A DNA stretch of 64,000 nt from Anaerotruncus sp. MC2020 (GCA_000701945.1 KL370840.1:804796-868795); one strand, 5' to 3'; positions 34,263 through 43,233 are shown, numbered from the stretch's first letter. Notes: a model not told the origin generated them from the sequence alone. Made by a program: numbers and translations.

Positions 34263-34308
34263 AGTCTGACGGTATCGTGTGAACAGCATCACACGATATG
34301 AGCAGACT
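34263..34308 (+). terminator. Extended hairpin after zinc-ribbon gene
   Basis: AGTCTG/CAGACT (34263-34268, 34303-34308) encloses ATCGTGTGA/TCACACGAT (34274-34282, 34289-34297). The T-rich tail is weak (CTATTTG), so it may be a leader structure of the esterase gene rather than a terminator. Confidence 0.5.
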
Positions 34309-34368
34309 CTATTTGCTGTTCACATCAAGACAATACCGCACAATGATCGTGCTGAAAGGAATATAATA

Positions 34369-35943
34369 ATGAAAAAAACAGTCACACTTCTTTTGATCCT
34401 TGCAATGACCTTATCTTTTACTGCCTGCGCAGGCAAGCAGGAAAGCTCTTCGCAGACTGAAAACAGTCTCGGTTCAGAAACGACCGAAAGCAGCTCTGCC
34501 ATACCGATACAGACGCAGACATCATCGCCCGCAAAGCTCACTAATAAAATGACGGAAAACGAGCTGGAATGGGTCAGCAAGCGTGAACTCACCCTGCTGG
34601 ACGAATTTGAAAAGCCCAATACTGATCCGAACGCCGAGCACAATGTGAGCATTGAGTTTGTAAAAGGTGACACGGAGACTACACGTAAATATCTGGATGA
34701 AAACCGTGATATGTTTACCGATGAAGAATATGACCATGAACTGCGGAAACTCAAAATGAGAGCAGAAAAAGGCGACGATGACCTTTTGCCGTCAACTATT
34801 ATTGTAGACGGGTTTGTCCTGCCGTATTTTATACCCGCTGAAGATGATTTTTATGACGGCGGTTCGTACTGGTTCATTACTTCTCAGCCTGATGAAAACG
34901 GCGAGCCTGAACTTGTTAAAGAGTCATTCAAGTCTTTTGAGGAATACCTTGAATATGTCCGTGACAGAGACACTGAATGGGGCTATTCAAAAGAACTCGT
35001 CGATACAGAGATAATGTATTTGCAGATAGCATATGATGCACTGAAAAGCGGCGATTATGAGACACTTCCCGAAGGAACTGCTGATCACAGAGATGATCAT
35101 ATGAATCTTTGGTTCGCTTTCAATGACCACAGAGACGACTGGGAATTCGACCGTGATGCCGTTGAAGCAATAAAGGATTCCGTTGACGAGATAAGCATTT
35201 ACGACGAAGAAATGGGCAAGGAATTCACTGTACACGTAACGCTCCCGCCTGATTACGACAAGGACAGTACCTATCCCGTTTTCTTCCTGACAGACGGTAT
35301 ATGGCGCTTCGGTAACTGTCCCGAGCTGAGAAAATGCATGGAGAACGGCGAGGCTGCACCTGTGATACTTGTCAGCCTTTATTACAGCTACGATGTCACC
35401 GACCCCGACCAGGAAATGCGCTATGAGGATCTAGTGATCAACCGTGAACTGCTCCTGAATTTTATCACTGACAACCTTATGCCGTATCTGTGCGAGAATT
35501 ATAATATCGACTGCGGTAATTCTACTCTGTACGGTCATTCGGACGGCGGTGTGTTCACGCACCATGCACTGTTCAATTCGGATAAGTACGAGAATCAGCC
35601 CTTCGGTCACTATATAATCGGCAGTCCTGCGTTATGGGGACTGAAGCATTATAATGAATATGAAGGCATCAGCAATGACATTTATATGAACGATTACGGT
35701 TATTTTGACAGGAACGATACTCTGGACAAGACCGTATTCCTCTGTGCAGGTTCGCTCGAGGATCCCGATTATGCCGAGAATTACCGTGAGGGGGATGATA
35801 CTACTCTGGAAGGCGTCGCAAAGCTGAAAGAGCGTCTGGAGGCACATAACGCAGAACTGACCTACAAGCTGTATGAATCCCATCACTATCAGTATATCCC
35901 CGAGATGCTGATCGAATTTCTGAAAGAAACTTATCCGTGTTGA
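34369..35943 (+). CDS. Lipoprotein esterase (esterase D/PF00756-like)
   Basis: A 524-residue surface lipoprotein. Signal with lipobox FTAC at ~17-20, then a Ser/Thr linker. Residues ~60-260 are an acidic, helical region I do not recognise. Residues ~285-520 are an esterase D-type alpha/beta hydrolase: FTVHVTLPPDYDKDSTYPVF, the serine elbow YGHSDGGVFTHHA, and histidine in YESHHYQYIPEM. Relatives are feruloyl/acetyl esterases and siderophore esterases; in this setting a plant cell-wall ester is plausible but unproven. GAAAGGAA precedes the ATG at 34369. Confidence 0.88.
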   Translation: MKKTVTLLLILAMTLSFTACAGKQESSSQTENSLGSETTESSSAIPIQTQTSSPAKLTNKMTENELEWVSKRELTLLDEFEKPNTDPNAEHNVSIEFVKGDTETTRKYLDENRDMFTDEEYDHELRKLKMRAEKGDDDLLPSTIIVDGFVLPYFIPAEDDFYDGGSYWFITSQPDENGEPELVKESFKSFEEYLEYVRDRDTEWGYSKELVDTEIMYLQIAYDALKSGDYETLPEGTADHRDDHMNLWFAFNDHRDDWEFDRDAVEAIKDSVDEISIYDEEMGKEFTVHVTLPPDYDKDSTYPVFFLTDGIWRFGNCPELRKCMENGEAAPVILVSLYYSYDVTDPDQEMRYEDLVINRELLLNFITDNLMPYLCENYNIDCGNSTLYGHSDGGVFTHHALFNSDKYENQPFGHYIIGSPALWGLKHYNEYEGISNDIYMNDYGYFDRNDTLDKTVFLCAGSLEDPDYAENYREGDDTTLEGVAKLKERLEAHNAELTYKLYESHHYQYIPEMLIEFLKETYPC

Positions 35944-36158
35944 GCTATGATACGTATTCTGATCTGCTCTGCTTTATGAAGTGAACGCGGAAAAGCTGCT
36001 CGACGCGCTTTTTTGTGAACTGTCCATAGGTGCCGTATTGATCTTTGAAAAATGCCCCAATGAGGATAGATAGACCGCGCCTCAGCTTTCATATCAAGCT
36101 CTGCTTTGTATATTAAAAGGGCGATATAACGTCTGTCTATGCTAATAGATATACTCTA
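35944..36158. other. Intergenic, nothing recognised
   Basis: No gene, repeat or convincing terminator is seen before the promoter at 36159. Confidence 0.4.
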
Positions 36159-36187
36159 TTGACATATCCCGCGTCAGATGTTATAAT
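36159..36187 (+). promoter_or_regulatory. Promoter of the gene at 36223
   Basis: Consensus TTGACA (36159-36164) and TATAAT (36182-36187) with a 17-base spacer. Confidence 0.88.
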
Positions 36188-36222
36188 TGTGATGTTTTGA
36201 TATTTCTGACAGGAGGACTACT

Positions 36223-37038
36223 ATGGAAAAAACAGTTAAGAAAAAAGGCAGAATACGCAGGGTGATACTCGCACTATTGCTCATCATCGTACTTCTCGTC
36301 GGTGCGATCGCAGGCTTTACTGCGGTGAATGCATCGAAAAATATGAAGGTGATGAACAGCACTCTCGATGCGGGTATGGAGACTCTCTCGGGAGCTACAG
36401 AGGTCACTCCTGTCGATGCCGGCGAATACAGCGAGATAAAAATGTACGGTATTATGAAATTCGACGTTTCACAGTACGACATAAAGGACCTCGGCAATCT
36501 CTCGGTGATGAAAGTGAATATGGGAATGATGCAGATGGTATCCTATATCATCACTCCGTATGAGAAGGATATGCCGATGCTCTCAATGGACTTTATGTAC
36601 ATCTACGGCAAACGCAAGGCTTACGCGGAATTCTATGACCTTACAGAGGATTCCTCCGCTCCGCAGTACGTTCAGGCAATGGACAAGATCCGCGGATTCG
36701 AGGACAGATATTCAGACCTCGAAAACATCTCGACCGAGCCTGCGTGGTATGATGACCTCCTCACGGTGGCGCTCCACAAGGCCGGCAGGAGAGAGGACGA
36801 TGAAAAGATAAAGGAGATGTTCTCGGACGCGATAAGCACATATATGACATCGGCTTCCGAACTTGACACTCTCTCCGATGAGGCAGCTTCAAAAAAGCAC
36901 GATATTACACAGGGTTACTGTGATGAACTCGTCGAGAAAGGCGGAGTTTCCACAGATGTGTTCAAGAAGAACCTCGGCGAGGAGAAAACAAAGGACTTCT
37001 TCGACAAGGTCCTCTTCGGGACTGAGCGCTACAAATAA
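36223..37038 (+). CDS. Membrane-anchored protein of unknown function
   Basis: A 271-residue protein with a basic N-terminus (EKTVKKKGRIRR) and one membrane segment at ~14-34, then a soluble domain outside the cell. I do not recognise the family with confidence. The soluble part contains MPMLSMDFMYIYGKRKAYAE followed by FYDLTED, vaguely like a conserved strand pair of ferredoxin-dependent bilin reductases, but that link is weak. GGAGG lies nine bases before the ATG. It is a single-gene unit between its own promoter and terminator. Confidence 0.75.
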   Translation: MEKTVKKKGRIRRVILALLLIIVLLVGAIAGFTAVNASKNMKVMNSTLDAGMETLSGATEVTPVDAGEYSEIKMYGIMKFDVSQYDIKDLGNLSVMKVNMGMMQMVSYIITPYEKDMPMLSMDFMYIYGKRKAYAEFYDLTEDSSAPQYVQAMDKIRGFEDRYSDLENISTEPAWYDDLLTVALHKAGRREDDEKIKEMFSDAISTYMTSASELDTLSDEAASKKHDITQGYCDELVEKGGVSTDVFKKNLGEEKTKDFFDKVLFGTERYK

Positions 37039-37047
37039 CCGATAATC

Positions 37048-37074
37048 AGAGGAGCTTAGTGCTCCTCTTTTTTT
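37048..37074 (+). terminator. Terminator of the gene at 36223
   Basis: AGAGGAGC (37048-37055) and GCTCCTCT (37061-37068) followed by TTTTTT. Confidence 0.9.
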
Positions 37075-37087
37075 GAGTCAGACCTCT

Positions 37088-37215
37088 TTATGTGTTCAGA
37101 AACTGCACATCGCTCCCGAGCACCGTCGGATCGACGGGAAAGTGTGCTTTTGAGAACTGCTCCGCAATGAAAAGATCACTATCCCCATTGAGAAGTGCTT
37201 CATATCCGCTCCTAC
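37088..37215 (-). pseudogene. C-terminal fragment, possibly of a phosphate-binding (PstS-like) protein
   Basis: The - strand reads SGYEALLNGDSDLFIAEQFS, then KAHFPVDPTVLGSDVQFLNT before a TAA at 37090-37088. The YxALLNGDSDLFIA pattern resembles the ligand-binding strand of PstS-like solute-binding proteins. Upstream sequence loses frame near 37215. A small remnant; identity uncertain. Confidence 0.35.
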
Positions 37216-37281
37216 CGAGACTAAGGCGGTCAGATACGGATGATTACTCTTGTAAATATCTCGTTTGTGATGATGCCTCCG

Positions 37282-37723
37282 TTACAGTTTATACTGCATG
37301 AAATTATTGTTGTGCGTAAATCCGAATGCCGTGTACAGTTTCACTCCCATATCCGATGCCGTGATCTGAACTGTTCCGCAGCCATAGTTACTTGCTTCAT
37401 CTACCACTCGCTTCAGAAGCTCGCTTGCAATGCCTTTGCGCCGATATTCCTTGTCCGTGAACATACTTGACAGCAGTCCTATCCTGCCGCTGGGACAGCC
37501 GAAATACGGCGGCTTTTCTACGAATGACATTCCGCTTGTGCCGATGATCTTATCGCCGTCAAGTTCGAGCCAAGCTACAAAAGTGCCGTCAGCCATGTGC
37601 CGTGTGTAATAGCCTTTCAGTGCAGGATAGAGGTCGGTATCCTCCTTTGCACCTTCCTCCCGCAGCTGGTTTATCCTCATTTTTATAAAAGTGTCAAGCT
37701 CTTTTTCTGTATTCTGTTTTCAT
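37282..37723 (-). pseudogene. GNAT acetyltransferase with frameshift near the start
   Basis: The body (MRINQLREEGAKEDTDLYPA ... ) is a GNAT enzyme with acetyl-CoA loop FTDKEYRRKGIASELLKRVV and C-terminal SDMGVKLYTAFGF. The best start is ATG at 37723, with GGAGGTTTTT upstream, giving MKTEYRKRA-stop. The correct continuation (EKELDTFIKMRINQLREEG) is in another frame, so one base has been gained or lost in the A-run near 37705. Translation from the internal ATG at 37680 is possible but has no good ribosome binding site. Confidence 0.75.
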
Positions 37724-37795
37724 AAAAACCTCCACTCTCCTTAATATTATACACATTATACCATAGCAAACTCGGCTTTTCAAGAAATTCATCTA

Positions 37796-38419
37796 CTATT
37801 TTACAAGGCAATAGTCAAGCTCTCCAAGTATTCGCTGAGCCTGTTCATAGTCGTCGATACAGAGCCTTTCTGTTAGAGATAGCTGATGTATAGGCAATTC
37901 TTCGGACAAAACACCAGCGTTATCTATGATAAGCTCCATATCCGGTTGCAAGTCACGAACTTCGTCTTCATCACGCAGAACGAACAGTATATCGCGGTCT
38001 TTATATGCTGCGAGAGGGATAGTTCCGAGAGCTTCAATCATCATGTCCGTTATCTCAATATGCTCCAGTCTATAAGCCGGAAACTCCATTCTTATCATCT
38101 CATCGCTCTTTTGAACGGTAAACTCACCAATCTGACCGTATATATTGAGAGTATCAGCATCCTGAGCATAGTAGTTGAAGAGCACGAACGCAGTAGCCAG
38201 AGTAGCGTGACCGCAGAAATCAATCTCCTTCTTTGGAGTGAACCAGCGGATATGATAACGGTTGTTCTCATTTACAACAAAAGCAGTCTCCGACAGATTA
38301 TTCTCAGCTGCGATACTTTGCATGATGTCTTCACTTGGAAATGAGTCCAGAACGCATACAGCAGCAGGATTTCCTGAGAATATTTTGTCAGTGAAAGCGT
38401 CAACGATGTATTGTTTCAT
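37796..38419 (-). CDS. PhzF-family isomerase/epimerase, C-terminus replaced
   Basis: Residues 1-~165 follow the PhzF fold: MKQYIVDAFTDKIFSGNPAA, the catalytic glutamate in NNLSETAFVV and IDFCGHATLATAFVLF. Full-length members have ~260 residues with a second half containing a GSGHC-type motif. Here the sequence after about NLQPDMEL-equivalent (RDLQPDMELIIDNAGVL) departs into LPIHQLSLTERLCIDDYEQA and stops at 207. The second half seems to have been replaced by the tail of another gene, so function is doubtful. AGGAGAAACA precedes the ATG. Confidence 0.75.
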   Translation of the reverse strand: MKQYIVDAFTDKIFSGNPAAVCVLDSFPSEDIMQSIAAENNLSETAFVVNENNRYHIRWFTPKKEIDFCGHATLATAFVLFNYYAQDADTLNIYGQIGEFTVQKSDEMIRMEFPAYRLEHIEITDMMIEALGTIPLAAYKDRDILFVLRDEDEVRDLQPDMELIIDNAGVLSEELPIHQLSLTERLCIDDYEQAQRILGELDYCLVK

Positions 38420-38460
38420 TTGTTTCTCCTGTTATATAGAAATGCGATAATAGACTATCA

Positions 38461-39672
38461 TTATGATTCTTCAAATAACATATCTGCCGCATCAAGGTCA
38501 AGAAGATAATACTTCCTGCCTTTCTGACGGTTTTCAATAAGCAGTTCTTCCGGTATAAGCCTTAACCTGCTCCGTACAGTATTCTCGGACAGTTTGAGCT
38601 CGTTAAGAATCTCTTCGCGTGATATACCGATATTGGAGAATAACGCTGCCTGTATCAGAAGTTCATACAAGTAAGAGATATCAGTCTTCTCAGAATTCGG
38701 TAGGTTGGCGATACGCTGACGATAGTATTTCCATTTGTATTTCTTTTCTTCAAGAGTTTCCAAAAGCTGCTGTAACGATATCTCAACTATGTTAAAAAAC
38801 ATCTCCACAAACGGCGTAAGCTCGGCTTTGTTATGTGGATCGTTACACACATCAAACGCCTTATAATACTTGGAGATATTCTCCTTGACAGTATATGACA
38901 GTCTGAATCCTATCAACGGATTGAGCTGTCTTGAGAGAAGATAACTGCTGATGAATCGGCTTGTTCTGCCGTTACCGTCATAGAATGGATGAATGTATCC
39001 AAACAAGTAATGGAACACCGCAATCCTGATGAAAATATCAATGCTGTCATCATTCAGCACATCAAGGCTCTGGTTCATGGTATCGATTATCTTGCTCTCC
39101 GGTGATATTCCTTTGTGGATGACCTTCTGAGTTGCCGACTGAACTTCTACTCCGGAATGACGGAACATTTCTCCATCAGGGAGATTCTCAGGATCAGTTG
39201 CCTTTATCTCCTCATAGAAGATATCATCATAGACCTTGCGTATATCCTGACAAGTTTTAAACGACATTGTGTTATCGTTTTCAAGAGCTGCATATTTTGC
39301 AACAAGTCCAACGAACCTGTTGCGTCTATCATGAGTGGACAGGTCCTGTAGTATCTCACCTATCTCTTTTCTTGTACTGTGAACTCCCTCAATGTTGTTT
39401 GTAAGGAGTATTTCATCTATAAGGCACTTGGAAGCAAACTGAGATATCGCAAGCTGAGGAAGCGTGTTCGCAACAGCGTTAACAGCCTTATCCAAACGCT
39501 CTATCGAAATTATCTGCTTGTATATTTCGGGAGTCTGACAGATAAACGCAGCATTCCCCCCGATATTCACAGACAGATGAATAGTATCGTCATCGTTATA
39601 CCTGCTTTCGTATTCTGTCTTATACTCTTTTGCTCCCATATGGAACAAGGCTTTTAAAGTTTTTCTTGACAT
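38461..39672 (-). CDS. Fic-domain protein with N-terminal inhibitory motif and winged-helix C-terminus
   Basis: A 403-residue protein. The Fic active site HPFYDGNGRTSR transfers AMP (or another nucleotide) from NTP to a target hydroxyl. Upstream, LLTNNIEGVHST fits the (S/T)xxxE(G/N) inhibitory helix, here within the same chain (class II), so the enzyme should be autoinhibited. The C-terminal ~90 residues form a winged helix (NIGISREEILNELKLSENTV). This is the common three-part Fic/DUF4172-like layout. ATG at 39672 is nine bases after AAAGGAG; the ATG at 39681 abuts it and is too close. Confidence 0.92.
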   Translation of the reverse strand: MSRKTLKALFHMGAKEYKTEYESRYNDDDTIHLSVNIGGNAAFICQTPEIYKQIISIERLDKAVNAVANTLPQLAISQFASKCLIDEILLTNNIEGVHSTRKEIGEILQDLSTHDRRNRFVGLVAKYAALENDNTMSFKTCQDIRKVYDDIFYEEIKATDPENLPDGEMFRHSGVEVQSATQKVIHKGISPESKIIDTMNQSLDVLNDDSIDIFIRIAVFHYLFGYIHPFYDGNGRTSRFISSYLLSRQLNPLIGFRLSYTVKENISKYYKAFDVCNDPHNKAELTPFVEMFFNIVEISLQQLLETLEEKKYKWKYYRQRIANLPNSEKTDISYLYELLIQAALFSNIGISREEILNELKLSENTVRSRLRLIPEELLIENRQKGRKYYLLDLDAADMLFEES

Positions 39673-39800
39673 ATATCTCATCTCCTTTGCCTGTTGTAAA
39701 TACTATTTAACGCTCATTATAAGTTGTGAATTGAGTATATCTCTAAGCGATTGGTTGTATAAAACGCAAAAATACACGATTTTTGAGTTTTTGCATCTTG

Positions 39801-39829
39801 ATTATATCATATACATACGCAAAAGTCAA
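39801..39829 (-). promoter_or_regulatory. Promoter of the Fic gene
   Basis: On the - strand TTGACT (39829-39824) and TATAAT (39806-39801) with a 17-base spacer. Confidence 0.8.
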
Positions 39830-39922
39830 TAGGGAAAAGAAGCTCTCCACATTATAGTGTTTCCCTACTGCTATCCGAGTTTCTCACGAATTACGGGGAG
39901 ACACAATGTATATGTGAAAACA

Positions 39923-39948
39923 AAAGCACCTGCCGGAGCAGGTACTTT
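39923..39948 (-). terminator. Terminator downstream of the GGDEF gene at 40055
   Basis: AAAGCACCTGC (39923-39933) pairs with GCAGGTACTTT (39938-39948), one mismatch; on the - strand it is followed by TGTTTTC. Confidence 0.65.
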
Positions 39949-40054
39949 GTGGGTATTCAGTTGATCTGGAAAATCAAAGGATAGGTTATTAATGTTTTTT
40001 GCGCTGTCTACTTGACAGGGGGCGGGTCAGACAGCGGGTGTTTTTTTATTTGGA

Positions 40055-41434
40055 TCAACGAACATACTTAGCGTAATATGCAGCCTTGTCTGCATCACAG
40101 TTCTTCTTTGCTTCGATGAAAGTATGACGGTAATCTCCGAGCTTATCCTTGTCAAATTCAGCAAAGCCCTTTGCAACGGAAAGCTTCGCTTCCTTACCCT
40201 TCTGATGATTGTACTCTGCAATCTTTTCATCAAAGGCGGAGAATGTCTCCTCAACCTCAAAACGTGATTTATCGGTCACGATAACGATGAATTCGTCGCC
40301 TAAAATATGAAAAACATTGCTCTTTCCGTAAACAGCCTTTAGTATATCCGCACATTCAAACAGAATCTGATCGCCTATCTCATAGCCGGAATTTGTATAT
40401 ACTTTATCGAAGCCGTTGATATCGAAGAATGCAACGGAGAATACAGCATTTCCGGCAGCTATTCTTTCTTCGAGCTCCTTTAGCTTCAGCTTGTAGGCAG
40501 CCTTGTTGCTTACGCCTGTGGTACTGTCATTATACAGCTCGGAATCAAGATATTTCATATACTTCTGGAGCTTCTTGTTTACAGCATCAATGCTTGTATT
40601 GAGCTCGTCATACTCGTTGAGCGTTACCTCCTTTTTCTCCTCGCCTGTTGCCAGAGTTTTCAGAAGAGCACTCTTGTTTTCCGGAAGCATACTGAGTTTT
40701 TTGATAGAGTTCTCCATAATATGATTATCGAGTTTCTGGGTCTCTTTTTCGAGTTCAGCCATTTTACGCAGCATCGCGGAAAAACGCTTCCTGTTCTGAG
40801 ACATTATTATGAATCCAAGGGCGATACCTATTGTCAGTGTGACCGCTATGAGTATTATCGCAACAGAAAGGTGTGAACTGAGCTTTCCGTCATACCAATC
40901 CGCATTAAAGTCAACTCCGACGATACCGGCAATATTGCCTTCGGAATCGAAAACAGGACTGTATGCCGAATAAAACTTTCCCCAGGCATCGCTGTAAGCC
41001 TCCTTATCGACACTCGGCTTACCCTTTGCAGCCTGCTTTAGCGCATCAGTGGTCTTGATGGGCGAACCGAACTCGCCCGGATCCTCAACCGCAGGGTCTA
41101 TCGTGAAGGTGAACGTCCCGTCATCCTCAGCTCTTATACCGTAGATATAATCGAGTTCAATGTTTTCTTGGAAGGAACGCAGTGTTTCAAGCGCGGCATT
41201 ATAGCCTTCTGTACCCTCATCATCAGCCGTAAGGTTTTTCAGCATATCTCCGTCAAGCTGATACGCCGCAGTATTAGCAATGTCGAGCATTCTCTGGTCT
41301 ATCTGTTCACGAAGTGTCTTTTTTTCCATAGCCATCAGGGTAATACCCATAAGTACATTCGTAAGGAGCAGAAGAGCCATAGCTATAATGAAATTCCGCT
41401 TGCTTGTTTTAACTTTTCTGTCTGTAACTTCCAT
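40055..41434 (-). CDS. Membrane sensor protein with degenerate GGDEF domain
   Basis: A 459-residue protein: membrane segment ~14-36, an extracellular Cache-like sensor (~37-185, ending SPVFDSEGNIAGIVGVDFN), membrane segment ~190-212, a helical linker and a GGDEF domain (~300-455). The domain has FFDINGFDKVYTNSGYEIGD (metal-binding Asp) but the active-site loop is HILGDEF rather than RxGGDEF. The first glycine is lost, so diguanylate cyclase activity may be reduced or absent. ATG at 41434 is used because AGAGGTG lies just upstream; an earlier start lacks one. Confidence 0.88.
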   Translation of the reverse strand: MEVTDRKVKTSKRNFIIAMALLLLTNVLMGITLMAMEKKTLREQIDQRMLDIANTAAYQLDGDMLKNLTADDEGTEGYNAALETLRSFQENIELDYIYGIRAEDDGTFTFTIDPAVEDPGEFGSPIKTTDALKQAAKGKPSVDKEAYSDAWGKFYSAYSPVFDSEGNIAGIVGVDFNADWYDGKLSSHLSVAIILIAVTLTIGIALGFIIMSQNRKRFSAMLRKMAELEKETQKLDNHIMENSIKKLSMLPENKSALLKTLATGEEKKEVTLNEYDELNTSIDAVNKKLQKYMKYLDSELYNDSTTGVSNKAAYKLKLKELEERIAAGNAVFSVAFFDINGFDKVYTNSGYEIGDQILFECADILKAVYGKSNVFHILGDEFIVIVTDKSRFEVEETFSAFDEKIAEYNHQKGKEAKLSVAKGFAEFDKDKLGDYRHTFIEAKKNCDADKAAYYAKYVR

Positions 41435-41964
41435 AACGCACCTCTTTATTGTATTTCTTGTGAAAACCGGCATTATTATTTCTCTTGATCCGGATGATTT
41501 ATTTGCACTAATTTTACCATATTAGCAAAAAAATGTCAATAATTTGTCCTTAAAAAAGCTGCACAAAAACCCGCAATATATACAAACGGTATATTGAGTC
41601 GAGCTATCAACTAGTCATATATTTAATAATTCGCAAATTCTTAATTATATCACGACCAGTTAGTTGGAGTAGCGCCTTAGACACGAATATTGGAGATTAT
41701 GATCAATACAAGGCCCGACATAGATTATATCGCCATCATGAGGAGACTACTGCGTTTTTGAAGCAACATACTGTCCTGATGAACGTAATGACGGGGATTT
41801 TTCGTTTATAATTGCCTCCGCATTATAATAATATATGTACAGATAATAAGAATAATAGTTAGAGAACAGCTACCCGGCCCAAAGGCCGGGTAAGAAGTAT
41901 TATCTTTGTAGCTGTTCTCATTTTCTGTTTTGTTGGGGGATATTCAGTTCATGCAGCGGTATGC
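41435..41964. other. AT-rich spacer with nested inverted repeat
   Basis: No intact gene. A + strand open stretch (about 41682-41811) reads DTNIGDYDQYKARHRLYRHH and ends GIFRL-stop, probably a gene tail I cannot name. At 41862-41919 GAGAACAGCTAC pairs with GTAGCTGTTCTC around an inner hairpin ACCCGGCC/GGCCGGGT (41872-41891), followed by ATTTTCTGTTTT. It may be a terminator or, given the relaxase next door, part of an oriT. Confidence 0.5.
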
Positions 41965-42600
41965 TCAATCATTGGAAGTGTTATGTGGGTAGAAGATTCG
42001 CGTGAAATCGTCATTTTTCTTTTTCCCGCCACTCTGTCCGTTGCTATTCTCAGATTGAGCGTTATTCTGCTCAGTTGGAGTATCGTTCGTTTCAAGATCT
42101 TTTTTCTTGTTCTTCTTTTCGATTACGAGTCTGACCGGCTTTCCTATTACATCAGCACAGTTCTGAGCCATAGAGAAGTTGAGTTTGTTGTTGGGATGGA
42201 GCAATCTGCCGGTTTTCATATTCGTTGTACCAACAAAATCATGAGCATGATAATCGGAATCTCCCCTTTGTTTTTTGTGAATCCCGATATAAATCTGGTG
42301 TTCATCCTTAAGCGGTTCCACCACTTTATCAGCAATACTCATAGCCGTTTCAGCATCAGGAGCTGTATCCTTCAGAAATGACATCATGAATTGGATATAC
42401 TGGTTCTTGCCTTCGTTACCGTGATATTTAGCCATTGTATCAAACTGCTTCTGAGCATTTTCCGGATCATTTGCATCTACGCCATATCCTCTTACTGCAA
42501 CACTATCCTCGTTTGAGGGATATTCAGATACGTTTTTGGAGTATTCCTCACCTCCGTCAGCGTGGGTGATGATTTTTATTATATCATAGTTCTTGTCCAT
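41965..42600 (-). CDS. Minimal MobP-like relaxase/mobilisation protein
   Basis: A 211-residue protein. It shows the relaxase order seen in MobP proteins: VAVRGYGVDANDPENAQKQF, YIQFMMSFLKDTAPDAETAM, then the metal-binding histidine motif in DSDYHAHDFVGTTNMKTGRL. The last ~50 residues are Lys/Asn/Gln-rich and disordered. Relaxases nick the transfer origin and lead DNA transfer. This one has only the nuclease-like core and no helicase or primase extension. AGGAGG precedes the ATG. Its start overlaps the stop of the ribbon-helix-helix gene by 22 bases. It may be a working mobilisation gene or an old remnant. Confidence 0.75.
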   Translation of the reverse strand: MDKNYDIIKIITHADGGEEYSKNVSEYPSNEDSVAVRGYGVDANDPENAQKQFDTMAKYHGNEGKNQYIQFMMSFLKDTAPDAETAMSIADKVVEPLKDEHQIYIGIHKKQRGDSDYHAHDFVGTTNMKTGRLLHPNNKLNFSMAQNCADVIGKPVRLVIEKKNKKKDLETNDTPTEQNNAQSENSNGQSGGKKKNDDFTRIFYPHNTSND

Positions 42601-42848
42601 AGCTTATTCTCCTCCTCCTGAGCTTTCTGGATCAGTGCTTTATTTCCCGTATTCACACCCTCCCAGCATAAGTTGATGATGGTTTGTGTCTTGGCCATAA
42701 ACATCGGATAGTTCGTATTGTCTTTGCCCTTTAATCTGCGATTAGCTTCTTTCGAGAATGACGTTTTCTTAGCCTTAGCCGTTTCCTCGATATCAGCAAT
42801 CGTATCGTTCGGTATTCTCAGTGTCTTTGGACTTGTACCAGTTTTCAT
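42579..42848 (-). CDS. Ribbon-helix-helix (MobC/Arc-like) accessory protein
   Basis: An 89-residue basic protein; TLRIPNDTIADIEETAKAKK, TSFSKEANRRLKGKD is a ribbon-helix-helix pattern (strand followed by two helices), as in relaxosome accessory proteins that bind oriT. CTGGAGG precedes the ATG. Overlap with the relaxase gene indicates a two-gene mobilisation operon. Its DNA site is probably in the AT-rich region just upstream. Confidence 0.72.
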   Translation of the reverse strand: MKTGTSPKTLRIPNDTIADIEETAKAKKTSFSKEANRRLKGKDNTNYPMFMAKTQTIINLCWEGVNTGNKALIQKAQEEENKLWTRTMI

Positions 42849-43197
42849 GGTTTATAACCTCCAGTTAATCTGAATTCAGAACGTGACTCATGTGTGAATG
42901 TTCCGGACCATTCCAACCTAACAATACAACAGGATTTGTTCATTTCCCCCTTCACATGTATATCATGAATGGGATGATGATGTATCTGTCTTTATGTATG
43001 TTTATATACACGCGTATGTCTACGTTTATTACTTGTATTATTATATATAATATATTTAACATAAATAATATAATATATTATAATATTATTTATATCAAGA
43101 ATATAATCTAGATAATACTAGAAATAATAATATTTGCAGGTATAAAAGCACATTTGTCATACGTCCTTACTACATAGTACATTCGTCACACAAAAAA
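42849..43197. other. Extremely AT-rich non-coding region
   Basis: From about 43010 to 43140 the sequence is almost only A and T, with repeated TATAATAT-type words and small inverted repeats. CATTTGTCATAC (43151-43162) and CATTCGTCACAC (43180-43191) form an imperfect direct repeat. No gene is seen. It could hold the origin of transfer or replication for the mobilisation genes; this is inference. Confidence 0.45.
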
Positions 43198-43225
43198 ATA
43201 TCCTCCCGAATCATCGAGAGGATAT
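43198..43225 (-). terminator. Terminator of the DUF1848 gene
   Basis: ATATCCTC (43198-43205) and GAGGATAT (43218-43225); on the - strand followed by TTTTTTTG. Confidence 0.8.
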
Positions 43226-43233
43226 TATCATAT

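Noticed and set aside
36223..37038. Ferredoxin-dependent bilin reductase
   Set aside because: Similarity is limited to one short strand pattern and the protein is membrane anchored; evidence too thin for a call.
43010..43140. CRISPR-like or tandem array in the A/T tract
   Set aside because: Words repeat only because of base composition; there is no fixed repeat with spacers and no cas gene.
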